A DNA stretch of 64,000 nucleotides from Trichoplax sp. H2 (lineage: Eukaryota > Placozoa > Uniplacotomia > Trichoplacea). Of this stretch, positions 1 through 15,700 are shown piece after piece. Where the stretch lies: positions 422,954-486,953 of the forward strand of contig NOWV01000046.1 of NCBI GenBank assembly GCA_003344405.1. The letters are read 5' to 3'. The notes below the pieces were generated by a model. That model ran no database searches, was not told the DNA's origin, and worked only from the letters and a program-made list of their open reading frames with translations. Made by a program: the position numbers and the translations under genes. How positions within the stretch are numbered: the stretch's first letter is position 1; every line of letters begins with the position of its first letter.

Positions 1-934
1 GACGGCTTCGTAAGAACAATTTAACTGGAGAGGATGCAAGTGTAATAGGATTTAGCTTTGATAAGCTATTGCAGTTTGATCCAGTGACGATCAATTTATG
101 ATACGTATTTTCTCAAAGCAATTTCTGCCATTAAGTAGCGTAATCTATTTTAGTGGCTAATGCCTCTAAAATTATAGATCATCAGGGGCTAAAGTGCTAA
201 AGATCTTACCGTTCAGTTATAGCAACAAGGAAATGAATGGTGTGTTATTTTATCCTATCTGGATTTAGTTACAACGATTTCTCTCAAAAGAATGCTCAAA
301 TACGGATCTATTTTGGACTGCAGGTGTACAGTACAGTTGGCTTAGTGACTTTGTCAGATAATTTCATGTTCAGGCAAAGCGAAAGACGTTTGTTGCTTAT
401 TATAGATCCATGGAATCTTCGTAACGATTGGCTTTCATCAGGCCAGTATTTGTCAATAGCGAGTAAGACCATTTAACTTCAGGTATTCGCTTGTTATAAC
501 GTAGAAGTAATCCATTTAGGCGCCTTTATCCGATCAATATTCATCAGTAGCGAGTAATTGTAATTTAATTGAATTGAATTATTGCTATTTCCATTGCAGT
601 TGAGCTTATTATTTATTGATGAATTCGAATCTGTACAGTGAATGCTTTTCGTTACAATAGCTCCTACTTTCGTCCGGTTAACCTTTGTCATTAAAGACAT
701 TTTAACTAATCCCTACTCTCTCGTTAGGTCAATATTTGTCTTTAGTAAGTAATTAATACAGTAAAAAGACATTTTAACTGCATCTATTTGCTTATTAATA
801 ATTATGACCTTTTGGAAAGTGGGCATCCCTCTAAGCAAAGCCTTCTGCGTATCGCAAGGGTAAGCTTATCATGATAGAGTACGCACTGTATACACTACGT
901 TACTTGTATCCTAGTGTTTTTAGTGACCTGTTGT

Positions 935-1640
935 AAGGACTAATTCATCTATTTTCTTTCTAAGCCAAGCAAAAGAAATGCTTTATACTTGTAGATTAAA
1001 GCTCTATATTGGTCTAAGAACTAACTAATTCTGCTATTTTCTTTCTAAGCCAAGCAAAAAAATGCTCTGTACTTGTAACTTTTTATTAGCGTAAGGACTA
1101 ACTAATCCTGCAATTTTCCTTCTAAATCAAGCCAGAAATGCTTCGTACCTGTAGATTAGAGCTTGCAGTATATTGGCCCAATGAGCTAACTCGTTGGACC
1201 ATTTTCCTTCCTAAACGAAGCAAAAACTGTCTCATACTAGTAGATTAACGCTTTTTATTGATCTAGGAGTAACTAGTTCGGTCATTTTCTCTCCAAACGA
1301 AGCAAATGTCTCATACTTGTAGATAGGACGTTATATTGGCCCAACGAGCTAACTCATTCGAGCATTTTTTCCTAACGAATCAAAAAATTGCCTTGTACTT
1401 GTAGATTAGAGCTTGCTATTGATCTAAGAACGAACTAATTCGGCCATTTTCTCTCTAAACGAAGCTAAAAAAAATGCCTCGTACTTGCAGACGAGAGCTT
1501 TTACTTGGCCTAAGAGCCAACTACTGTAATGCAACTATTGTCTCTGTAAACGAATCGAAAAATGCTTCAAAATCGTGGATAAGAGCTTTATTTTGGCTCA
1601 AGAGCTAACTACAATCCTTCATCCATTTATATTCTCTAAT
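935..1640. repeat. Diverged tandem array, about nine ~80-base units
   Basis: Each unit has the same order of blocks: a start like AAGAACTAACTAATTC, then ATTTTCTTTCTAA, then an AAGCAAAAA tract, then TGC(T/C)TCGTACTTGTAGATTA and a GCTT-TATTGG tail. Units begin near 935, 1016, 1093, 1180, 1264, 1343, 1426, 1512 and 1600, giving spacings of 77-88 bases. Divergence between units is clear, so this is an old or fast-evolving minisatellite. No open frame follows the period, so it does not encode a repeat protein. Confidence 0.85.
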
Positions 1641-2844
1641 TACAGCAAAAGAGGTTTGTACAGTGTGAACTACCAGAGGGTAAAAGAATTTCGTCATCTA
1701 CAAATCATTACAAAAAAAGACCCTAATAATTATAAAGTCTTTTTTGAAAGGGTGGCTTCGTTAGATCACTTTCTCTCAGAAGAGAGAACTGTGCCGTGGT
1801 AGTACGACACCAACGACCTAGACTTCGTCCTGAGCCAATCTAAACATGTTTGCGAAATGTTTATAAACTCATTAAAAATAGTCCTGCCTTTGCTTATGGT
1901 ACAAATGATACAGTGCCACATCGCAAACGGACTGTATACTACAGTCTGCAATAGCATAGAGTTCATACTACTGTAAGCCAAGCTATTACAGTACATAGTG
2001 GCACCGTGGAGCGTGTGTACTGTAGTACTGTACAGTGTACAGTACGTTTAATTTGCATTTTTCCACAGCCAGCGAGCGGTCATCGTCATCGTGTTGATGT
2101 ACCACCCAAATGGAAATGTGTAGTAACGACGGCAGTAAATTTTCTTCTAGGCTCTATTGCACTATTTAACAGGAAAGTTAAATGATAATGAACACTAGTC
2201 TATATATTGCAGTGTCTAGGCATCAACGTCTGTTTAGTATGAATGAACTATTAGTACAGAGTATCGTTTCGAGTAGTGCATTGGTTTACACTTGCAGAAC
2301 TGTATACTGTAGGTCCGAATGGAGGACTGCAGAGATAAATTGGAGCAAGATAAATACTGTAGTAACAAGTGGATCAGGGATTGATTGTAATTTCACATCA
2401 TACCATACACCTACATCTAACAGACCAAAGTCTGTATCTGTAGAGTAATCGATTTCGATAAGAACATCCTCATCACCTCCACATCATTATGGTCATGGCA
2501 CTGAAACAATCAAGGCTTCAGTACTCCCAGTTATTAGTCTCGTCATTTCAAAGTCTGACTTGACGCCAGACAATGATCAAATAAGAACAAGTGTATCTCG
2601 TAATATCTTTAAGAATTTACTTATTATTACTGTAACTTTCTATATAACTACAACTTATAATCTATATTAATTAGCTTATCACAGTACTGAATAGATTCTA
2701 TTCTAATGGCAACTACAGAAATAGTAACTTGCAACTCAACTATCAACTATGTCCTACGAATCGATTGACTGCTTATGAGTACAGTAGGAATAAACGTAAG
2801 CATATGTAGACGTTATCGAACGGGTGTTACTATACAAACAGTAT

Positions 2845-3105
2845 AACAGTACAGTACTGTACTGTACAGTACTACAGTATATCGTACCTTAACCGGTACT
2901 TCTTCACCAGTATGGTAATAATTATTATAACTATTGGATGTTGAATGAGTGCTCACAGCAAGACACTATCCAGTGCGTGCCCATTGCCTAAGCGCTCGTA
3001 CAGTACAGTGTACTGTAATACTGTACAGTGTACAGTACAGTACTGTACACTGTATTCTGAGTTGAACTTTCACAGCACTGTACTGTACTGTACTGAGCAG
3101 AGCGG
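2845..3105. repeat. Palindromic TACTG/CAGTA cluster
   Basis: Two dense blocks (about 2845-2885 and 2998-3100) are built from the pentamer TACTG and its complement CAGTA. They form many perfect palindromes of the type TACTGTACAGTA and could fold into hairpins on either strand. The same motif occurs in at least six other intergenic clusters in this window. Confidence 0.85.
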
Positions 3106-6100
3106 GGGTACTGTATCAGTCAGAAGTAGAAACGTACAAACATTGTAGTATACAGTAGAAAATACTGGGTACTGAATTGTGCAATGCGCTAACGTGCTGT
3201 ACTCAGTGTCCAGTACTAGCATACGTCCATTTGTTTTTCTAACACGACGACCTTAGGAAGGTAACAGAAAAAGGTTTCAAAGTCTCGTTACCAGAATCGC
3301 TGTAGAAGTTCAGTGAGTGCCACGGCTTGTGTGGAGATAAAAACGCATTTCTTCATCGCAAATATCACTTGGTCTCTATCTCCAGGTAAGTTGAATGACT
3401 TTATGAATACGATCTTAAACTTGCGGTGTTATGGAAATGGACTATTTTTAATTATATTGACGCCATTATAAATCACAGTAATAGTTGAGGCAAAAGATAA
3501 CCGACATGTCGCTTTTATTCTTTTGTATACGTATTCATTAACATTAATTATATTATCCGAGGCAGGCTTACTACACTATTTCGGTTTTACTAATACACTT
3601 TATGATTTAAAAAAATAGATTGCTGATATTAACTTCTATCGTTTGCAATATTCATCTATTTCCTTAACCATAATGATAGGAGTAAGGGCGACGAAGGAAT
3701 TCACTTAGTGTTGAATCCCAGTCACAAATGATAGGGCAAAAACATACAAAGTTCAACTTTGCGCCGTCCACTATCAATTTTAAAATGACGCTATCCTTTT
3801 GTAAATTTGTTCGAGTCAAGACAGGACAATTTTTTCTTCTCTTTATTGCTGTATGATGTTGTCAAGGATGAGCAAATTACGTCTTATTCTGTTGTGCACA
3901 ACAATTTAATTTTAAATGTATGAAATGGACTGTAAAGTGTCATAGTGTGTCACTTAGGATCGTCATTACACTAGGTTGTATTTTTCAGTAAAAGTCGGAA
4001 CTACGGTATCCTGGTATCCACTTTTTAGGCGTACATTACAGTCCGTGTACTTTGTTGAAGCATTATCATACTGTATTGTTCTAACTCTCCTTTTCAAAGG
4101 GAAGTTAGTGCTTAGAAAGGACCGTTCAATGTCGATCTGAGTAATGTATCTAGGATTGAAAAGTGAAGATATTCGGAATTGGTAATAACCTTGTGCTAGC
4201 CTTGCCCTTTTAGTACTACAGTATTCTTCTATCCCTATAGTTGGTTGCTAAACACGGCAGGAGCTGAAACGCGCTGATAAGCTTTTGATACGTTTACGAG
4301 TCGATCGATCGATCAGAGCGTCATTTCGTCTCTTTTGTTACAATAGTGGACTTATGTTCTATACCGTACTGTATAGTGCGGACAACCGTATCAAGCACGC
4401 GATCAATAGCAATACTGTACGACGTGTAACACGGACGATTCAGGAGCTTGCTCTACGTGCGTATGCATGGACGACGTGTTACTGTATTGTACAGCACGTT
4501 TTCACTTTTTTTTTGGCCCCTACGAACTCTTTCATGCTCCTACAGTACGATTTCAGTACAGTGTTTTATCGATCGACGCTTGGCTAGTACTGTACGTACA
4601 TACAGTACAGTAGCACTGCACATACTAGACCCATTAACGTTGTACAGTAGTATAGTATGGACGGAAGCTATTCTTGCTCTCTTTGTTGGGTTGGGACTAA
4701 ATATTGAACGCGACAGTTTTTACAACTACGAGCAAATGGCTTACTCGTCAGTTACTCCATTGACCGTAGCCTAAATACTACTAGGATTGTTTTTAATGGA
4801 AGTTGACTGTTGCATGCCCATTTATCGCCCAATTTTTGAAGAAAAAAAGTTACTGTAGTGATGAATAGGATTGCGATACTCGCAAAATTGTCATCTGCAC
4901 TTTTTGCAGTTAGGCAAGCGATAAGCGTTGAAAACATCAATTGAAATCATACAGTAGATTAGCTTTGATGATGATTGCGATTCTATGATAGTTCTTATAG
5001 GACTAGATATACTATTGCTATTAGTGCAGTACAGTACAACAATGATAACATACGTAGATTGAGTATTTTTATATCTTTAATGTATTTATGAAATATTACT
5101 CGATAGTGCAGTTGACATTCGCTACCGATCATAACTTGCGCGACATTGCTCCTTGTATACTGTATATTGATTGATTTCTTATGCAATAGTACGGTACAGT
5201 AGTTTACAAGTAAGAGACTGTGTCATGCACCAAACACTTCATTGTAATACATAGGACTGTCGACGAAATTACTAGCTGGAAAATATTTTCTGCATAACAT
5301 TCACCGTCTGCGATCTTGATTAATTATCCATTGTACGTATAAATTGTTCTATTGTACAGTGAAATATTTTGGCGCTTTCGTTCACTCGTCCACTAGACTT
5401 GCACCTTCATCATCCTGTTACTATACTACTGTACTTATTATAAGTTCGTATAGAAACTGTACTGTTGTGTGTGCAGTGAGTTAGCTTGCTCTAAGATATT
5501 GTCATGCATAGCCCTGTATCACATTCACCTTTATTATAGACTGCATTTTACAGGAACTATTATAAACAATACCCATATAAAGTTCCCTACCAATGATTTA
5601 TTGATTGATTAGGATTGTAAAAAAAATTTACCTTTTGTATGCAACAGTAACAGGGTTCGTACGGTTCAACCGGTACCATACAATACAATAAACAAAATAC
5701 GATAGTGAAAGAGACTAGCGTACAGCGGATAGCATTTTATCTTGCATGCATATTGTCATTAACTAGCAAAGTTTTGAAACTCCAGGGACTTGATTTCAGT
5801 ATTTTGGCATGGAATTGCTAAAGGTACATCTAGCGGTACATCCTAACTAGCGTTGTTTTACTGCCAATAAATAATAGATTGCATTAACTCATTCCAATGC
5901 GATCGTACAACGTCATGTTTTGTCATTGTAATGTATAAATTTTACTGCACTGTTTAGTGTACCGATATCGACAGGACAGTATACTAAAATTAAATTATTA
6001 ATTGGCAAGAGAGTAGACAAGGGCGACAAATCGATTAGCAAGTAGTTGAGCAGTTTTCACTTCGCATTTAATTGTAATAATATTGTAATTGTACAACGAC

Positions 6101-8761
6101 TGTCGTAATACTGAGTCTACAGCGACTAGACTCTACCAAGTCTAGATTGAACCGCCAGTTTATGGCCATGACTCAATAATTACTGCATCTCGATCATTCA
6201 AAACAACCTTTTTAGTGGCATTTTACGACAGTAGTTAGTTTTGATCCTCCGACTAGACAAGCTAGTAGTTTCTTTGTTTCTTTTACGATACTCGATTAAT
6301 TATACTTAAAAATACTTTAGTACTGTACTGTATAATTCCACTTTTCATGGTTTTCACGGACTATCTTTCTGCTGCATTGTACCGTGTTAACAGGATATCA
6401 TTATTTTACATGCAATCAGCTTTATACTAGTTAGTATGATATGCCGATCTTGTGAATGATGGTCGTATAGGAATTTTTTTATAACCCCTTGAATGATCGT
6501 ATGATCTCTATCTGTTTATAGTTGATAGAATTTGTACTATCGATAATATGATAGACTATTCACTCACAGTATTCTCAAACATTTATATACTAATTTACGA
6601 AATAAGGTACTTTGGTTTAGTCTGAATATATTTCGGACGTGTCTAATGTAACTGGCTATTCATTAGCCATGTGCATGTACTTGATTCCTATTTTATTTAC
6701 GGTCGAGTTATGTATTTATTTTTTTTATAAACTGAGAAGTAATCACTACAGTATTAGCCGCACCACCATATTAGGCGAAATACCTAAGTACAGTGTACTA
6801 TACTGTACTTGCATTGCGAAGAATAGAGTACCAGGTAGTACCATGGGTAGTACAGTACAGTATGCAGTTTCATACTCACAGTTATCATTGGAGTAGGCTA
6901 CTCTTGTATTGCATTATCATTAATGATGCCTAAGTACATGGTTAGGCTACCATCTGCCCAGGAAGGGCTACTCAGTTGCTTTCTAGTTGTCTAGTATTGC
7001 AGTGCTAATTATGAATGTAGTTGTTTTGTTTATCCATAGCTTACGATACAGATTACTGTAGAGAAGTTTTTCATCGCCCTACAGCGTCCTAAATTCGTAA
7101 AAAATAGCTTCTATAATGTTTAAATTCTTTGCAATGCGAGTTATGGCGTTTCTTATTATGTAGATTGTCCATCCATAGTGATGGATGCCTACTATAGTTC
7201 ATAGCTTCCTTTACAGTATACCGTTTCTTGAAGATTCATTACGCGACTAAGGGTGGTTAATTGCTTTGTATTCATTGCCAACTACTGTAGTAGCTATTTT
7301 GAACTTTTACTACCCGCCATGTAGCCCTATGTACTGTACAATGTAATGTTGAAGAGAGAATTTCTCTTGATGGAAAAAAATGATTGTATGAGCTTCATTC
7401 GTAAAGTACAGTACTGTATATTAAACACCTCATGTATACGATACTTATTATATCAGAGTACGTATGTCAGAATCTGATTTCGGCGGTTTCCTGTATAACA
7501 TTCATGATAAACAGAAAAGATAAATTTATTCGCTGGCATGACGGTTTAAAAATTGAAGATAATGTGATTGATGATGATATGCAATCATGATTGAATAAGC
7601 TATAAAAATCTTTCACTTGAGTCTTTATTCCTGGTCGTGTAATAACCAAATTGTCGTCGATGTATACTTTACTACTTTCAATTAATGCGAGCGTGCACTG
7701 TGGTCTCCAATTAATAGCAAACTGTACTACTAATCGACAGATTCGATAATAATTATAATTATTATCATATTATATACTGTAGTAGTTGTACAATACTCTA
7801 CGTACTTCTAAGTATAGCATATCAAAGGGTCATACTATTACTAATAAGCTGATTTAGGTAGTCTGCGATAAATTGTTATTCACAATTTTACTGACCCTAG
7901 CGCTGTAGTGAATGTAATAATACTAATACTGTATACGCTTGTATGTAGACTGTATTACAATACTATACTGTGGTTATTGATTCGATCGTTCTGTATTATT
8001 ATAATATATATATTACTACAGTATTTTAATTCAGTATGACATACTTGCTAAAGAAATCGCTATTGGTCTTACGGTAATAGTATCTTATTCTTGGATTAAA
8101 AGTTTATTATAACAGAAAGCTAAAGACAGGAGTATGTCGGATTTTTCGTTACTTCGTCCGAAGCTAACTATTGTTAGGACCTTTTATGTAACAGTGAAGT
8201 TGAATCACATGGCTTGCAGCTGTTGCCGGGGAATAATTGCTTCATTGAAATAAATTTAATGCCGTCAAAAGAGTTGTAAATACTGATACCATTGAGAATA
8301 AAGGACAAAAAATTAAAGTTCCTATCGACTTAAGCCCAACCCCAATTCTGACTACATAACTTCAAATTTGTTGGATGACGGATATGTAAATTGAAACGCA
8401 ACGGCTAGTCATTTATTGTTTTAAATGGAATGGGGTGTTCAGCATATAAATAATTAATAATTATCTGGAGGCTAGTTTTCGTACACAGTTCTGCTCATTT
8501 TCTCATCAATATCTCTTGTCATAATGATATAATTGATTGATCTATTATATTATATCATACTCAACATTTCATATTGAATAGTATTTTTTATACGGAGGCT
8601 GTCTTTCTTTTATATGGTAACTGATTCAATACTTTTGCTACTTGCAAATCTAGGGTTGAACTAAATTCTTACTGGCATAGTTGTGGTATAGAAAACGTTA
8701 GGATTAAAGTAATACATAGCTATTTGATCGAATTTTGAATCGTTACTAAGTAAAAGTAAAA

Positions 8762-10697
<1,936 letters not shown>

Positions 10698-11146
10698 TAT
10701 GAATATGCTATTGCATGTTTATAAGCTTTACAATTTAGGATCGGCATTCGCAAATGTTGACAGGAAGAAGCACACTTAGTTATTGAAATTACGTTTTGAG
10801 ATGTTTCAATAATTTGACTTTAAAAAATGATTTTTGAAAGTAAGGCTATGATTGAATATGAAATGCGAAGTGATTTATGCGTAATGAAATCTTTACGTAA
10901 TTTCATTTTTGTGTTGAAACATTAATTTTCTTTGCGTTGGACAGTAAAATATTTCGATGAGAATAACATTTCATAAATTATTATAATGCCAATAATACCG
11001 TGTTGAAAATTTGTAAATTATACGTTTATTACTCTATATAACATTTACATGTAATGGTAAGCATACAGTTTTGCTTCTGAGATTTATGGCCATTACTCCT
11101 GCGATTGCTATAGACTGTTGACAAATATCTCCTTTATATGATTAAT

Positions 11147-11214
11147 ATTGGACTGTGTTTCCGGTATATCATGCTTAAAAAAATGATTGGACTGTGCTTC
11201 CGGTATATCATGTT
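11147..11214. repeat. 39-base direct duplication
   Basis: Two near-identical copies of an ATTGGACTGTGNTTCCGG-type block followed by TATATCATG, starting at 11147 and 11186. It lies in the Rap1 3' flank and has no coding meaning that I can see. Confidence 0.75.
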
Positions 11215-12116
11215 TAGTAAGAGAGGGAATATTTGTAGTGCAGTATATTGACGAAGGGAGATCTAAATCGTTACTGTCATGTTTAAGATTATGCAATGCT
11301 AGATAGTAATTCTTTTTGTCATTGTGATGATTACGCAAGTGTAATTTCTTTTTATGATTGTTGTTACCTATTTCAAAGTCCTAATATGCTGTTAATGGTA
11401 CGGTTATACACAGTTTACTTCACTAACCTGAATATTTAAATATATTATGAATCGTTTTATTAATATCAATATTGTAGATCAATGACCGTTTTTAATTGTA
11501 TTATATCTCGCCCATGATAGTCTTTAGTGTGATTATCTCTAAGTACATGGTTAATAAAGCTTTATAATAATCGATTTATGGTTGATTGGTTTGTAGTAAT
11601 TTAACCTTTGCGTTTGATTGTAAAAAATTGATGAAAGAAGAGTTGTAATACTTGCCGTAACGAATTTTTTCACGCAGAATATCGAGATTGGATTTCCGGG
11701 GATGTTTGCTATAGTTCCTTACTGTGAAGCTTTATTATGATGATTCGATTTTGCAAAGGAAGTTAGCTAATGTTATTGGACAAAATGTTAACAGCCTACA
11801 GCAGGAAATCAACAATACGTGATAGTTAATTTCCCGTTAGCCCACTAATCACTGTCACAGACTGTGAAAGCATGGGACATTGTTGACCTAGGACGTACAG
11901 TATGATACTGTAGACAGGTGCGTTAGGAGTGATTGATTCAGTTTCAAGTGTTGAACTGCAATACATACTCAAACCAATCATACACAACAGTATTAGCACC
12001 AGGTATTGTATTGTAAAGTAAGGTAATGTCCAAAAAATCTATAATGGTAAAAGAGAGCGTTATTGTTGGATGTCAGATATAGGGAAGTCCTTACCTCTGC
12101 TTAGACTGACAACTAC

Positions 12117-12635
12117 GGTACAGTACGAGTTAATTGAGAAGTGTCTCTTGTCTCTAGTACTGTCCTGTACTGTATGTTATACAGTATAGTAGACCAGTTG
12201 TGTTACTAGCCTCTGTGTGTATGGTTCTCATTCATAACCTGAATGAAAATCCCCATACTTTTCAGAGTCTAAAAATGAGTTTCTCATCGAGGAAAAGAGT
12301 ACACAGTACAGTAATAATTACTAGTGTGCTCTACTGTCAGTACAGCACACCACTTTGCCATCCAAAAATTGGAAACGAAAATCAACGCATCTTCCATTGC
12401 ACAACAAGTACGAATTTACAGTACAGTACTGTAGAGATCGAAGAAAAACACGGGCGTTAACGTACTGTACTGTACTGTACTGTACTGTATCGGACTAGGA
12501 CTGTACTACAGTACATAGCGTACAGTAGGTACGGTAGGGTACTGTACCGAACATACTGTACTGTACAGTACAATACTTTACAGTGTACAGTGTACAGTAG
12601 ATGCATTTACAGTACTGTACTGTACTAGAAGTAAG
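12117..12635. repeat. Palindromic TACTG/CAGTA cluster upstream of STRIP
   Basis: Dense blocks at about 12117-12190, 12298-12345, 12415-12490 and 12504-12630. The 12464-12490 block is a pure (TACTG)n tandem run of about five units. Opposite-orientation CAGTA runs lie within 150 bases, so long hairpins are possible. The cluster stops about 100 bases before the STRIP ATG. Confidence 0.85.
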
Positions 12636-12734
12636 TCCATGACCACAGCGCAGCATTTCGCTGTGGATCAACATCACGACTACAACTGTCTATAGCTAGG
12701 AAACAGGAATTTGCTGCTTTTCAACTTAATCAAC

Positions 12735-15700
12735 ATGGATGGCACAGAAGCGCCACAAAAGGCTAATGCAGGACCCCATATTAAAAATTTATCCAAGTTG
12801 AGAGAGTTATTGAGAGCTCAGAAACGAGAATTGGAAGAAGTAAGTTTGTAGTTGTTATCATCAAGGAGTAACATTGTACTAAAATGCTTCAATTGCGATT
12901 CTCTTCTACCAGCATATTACGTATTGCTGTACTTTGCTAATGTGCGATAGCGCAAAGTTTGCTACAACATTATTACTGTCGTAGTCATGTAGTATCTTAA
13001 AACAGTTATCACGTCAATCTAGTCAAAATGAGTAGACGTAGGTACCTACGATTCACTACAAGTAGAAGTACACAATGGATTGGATACCTTGACGAGCGTA
13101 TACAGGATAATTTGCCTTGTAATAATCATGTTGTTATTTATGTATCCATTTAGCCTGATACTCCCGAAATTGAATTTGCTTATAAGGATACCAACAGTTA
13201 CTTAACGCAACTAGGCGGTAGGTACTGAGAAACAAGATATTGTAGTGGTTTCTTGCTCGATCAAGTAATCGTATTCATTGAATCATTCGTGACTATTCAA
13301 TTATTGTATTGGTCTTTTCCTGCAGAATATTACAGTTATTTGGAACATACTGAGTTCCTGGAATATCGTTTATGTTATGAGGAATATAAACTAGCAATTG
13401 GTAATGCTTTGAATGGTAAATTAATCATTAAATTCATCTAGTAGTCATTCCTGCTTTTAAAATAAAATTTCTTGATGTTACTAGTTAGTGATTGGTCATC
13501 ATTTATTTACACTAACGGATATCAAAAATTGAAATAAAGTCTATTCTTTTACAGTACAGTAGTACGGTAGGTCTCATTCGATATCGTTCCATTAATTAAT
13601 GAATGAATGACAGTAATGATAATAGTATGCTACGTCATGCTACAGATATGCGTATTCGAAAATAATATATTACAATCTCTTTACATAAAATGATCGGATT
13701 GAAGTGAAATGAGTTTTTAAATCAGAACTTTGTAGTAGACATCCAATATTTACATATTGATATATGTTTTCTGACTGTACCCACGATGCTATACTGGAAC
13801 AAACTACGATATAGTATAACTACAATTTAACTTCCATCGTTGTTAGGCTTTAAACTTTCACCATTACTGACGGTAGATAATGAGCGACTACTGTACGGAT
13901 AGTTATGCACTTCAATCCAGTCTAAAGCGCTAAATGATAAAAATAATGCTGTAATGTACAATACTGTAAATATGGTGATGTATGATATTCTCATAGGCAT
14001 GAAAGTTGTCTGACTTATGTACTTCTTTTTTATAATCATCTCTGCTATTGCAGACCCTGATAATGATGAATTATGGTTGCAAGTGACGGAAAATGAACGG
14101 AAGAGAATTATTTTACGCTTACTAGATGACCTGGATTCTGCTAATCCAGTTGTTCGAGATTCAAGTAGTCGGGCAATGCTCTATATTGCTCTAGGTAACA
14201 TATACGACCATCTAGCATTAATAAATTACTTTTGAATATATGGTATACGAATATAACAAGGAGCTAACCTCGCCAAACACTGTAGACTTTAAAATTTTAC
14301 TACATTATATCATTTATACTACATACTGTTCTACTTAGTTGTGACTCTTACAATTTGACAGACCTATTCTAATAGCATTCTTGCTATAATTAAATAGGAG
14401 TATTTGGCGAGTATACTACGGAAGAAATGCTACAAAAATGCGTAAGATAGAAGCAAAAATAGTATAATTTCTTAAAATAGCTATACTCGTATTAGCCCTA
14501 TATTAGATAGAAAATAATTTTGTTTGTGTATGTGACATGTTGGTATATTTTTACCGTTCTTTCCATTTTATTAATCTTTATACTGTATACGTTTTCGATA
14601 CTTCATTTTATACTTTGCTGGTTACTACTAATGATTACATATGAAAATTAATTGAGCGGAGATAGTTCAGTTATTATTTTAAGTGATTACTAAAATTTGC
14701 AATGCATAATTATACAATCAATTATCTAATATTTATCGTAGGCTATTGAAAACTGTTACCTATTGTATAAGTATCAAGCTTTTCACACCTGCATCCAAAA
14801 CATGAATCGAGAAGTAGAGTAAGTAGAAATTGGCTATTGCTTATTTCCTTTTTATATTCTGTATTAGTGCTGGAATAAGTATTTGAAATATAGCATATCA
14901 CCATAGTTATTTAACGATACTATGCACTAGTACTTTGCCCTTTAACTCAATTTTTGGGTCTTACTGCAGTTCAATTTTTTATGGTGAAGATCAAATTAGT
15001 GAAAGTAATTCCAATAAAAGGATTAGGTATGCTATGGCTACATTTTTTGATTTTGTATTTCATACCTAATCGTTTGCCTGCGTATTGTGTAGAATACGAA
15101 TATAGGCTATGCTGTATAGCATGTAATTTTTGTATTTATTTATTGTTACAGTATATATCTAGGTATAATTTATTGTATAGTTGTTTCCATTGGAAATAAT
15201 GAGGACGAAGTCGACAGCCGTAAACAAATTTTGAGGGCGAATTTCATCTATGAGCTCGGTAAAAATGATGCTTGAACTTACCTATGTAACTTTTTTATTA
15301 TTTTTGGTCTTATTGTGCGTATAAAACAAATCATGCAGGCCGACCAATATCACCTGGAAATGAAACATTGGCTTACATACTTTTCGAAATGGCTCTTAAA
15401 TTTTGTAGTGGGAGTTTAAGTGAAATTTCAATTAAGAAAACTGTATTACTATTATGGAAAACTATTTTGGTAAGATAGTCGTAAATAGTATCGTATCTAA
15501 CCATTGATCAACTTCATATCGGAAATTTGCCTACCTATTTATATATATTGGGTAAAATGGCGATTTATTACAGGTATCTCTAGGAGGAATGGATAAAATA
15601 CATCAATTAAAGCATGACGCTCGTCAAGCCGCTAAATTAGACGATTGGAATGACGACAAAGTTTCACCTAATATTCTTCCTTTAAAACCGCAACTTCCCT

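Larger units (their letters stand above)
1..8761. other. Long intergenic stretch without a recognisable gene
   Basis: No open frame here resembles a protein family I know, and none can be linked into a multi-exon model. Open frames near 4.3-4.8 kb run through palindromic GTAC repeats and look accidental. The stretch holds a diverged tandem array (935-1640), weaker repeats at about 440-810, and palindromic TACTG/CAGTA clusters at about 2016-2045, 2845-2885, 2998-3100, 4590-4620 and 6790-6870. It ends at the Rap1 start codon, so the last few hundred bases probably contain the Rap1 promoter and 5' UTR, but I can point to no specific element. Confidence 0.6.
10698..12734. other. Rap1-STRIP intergenic region
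   Basis: This contains the Rap1 3' UTR and the STRIP 5' flank. No gene was recognised. A 39-base direct duplication sits at about 11147-11214 (core GGACTGTG-TTCCGGTATATCATG). From 12117 the sequence becomes rich in palindromic TACTG/CAGTA units, ending about 100 bases before the STRIP start codon. Confidence 0.6.

Noticed and set aside
935-1640. CRISPR-like array
   Set aside because: Units are about 80 bases with divergence throughout, not short identical repeats with unique spacers, and the genome is eukaryotic.
4285-4774. Two overlapping open frames of 100 and 108 codons
   Set aside because: They overlap in different frames and run through TACTG/CAGTA repeats, whose translation gives repeated Tyr/Ser/Thr/Val/Leu without stops. 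No homology recognised.
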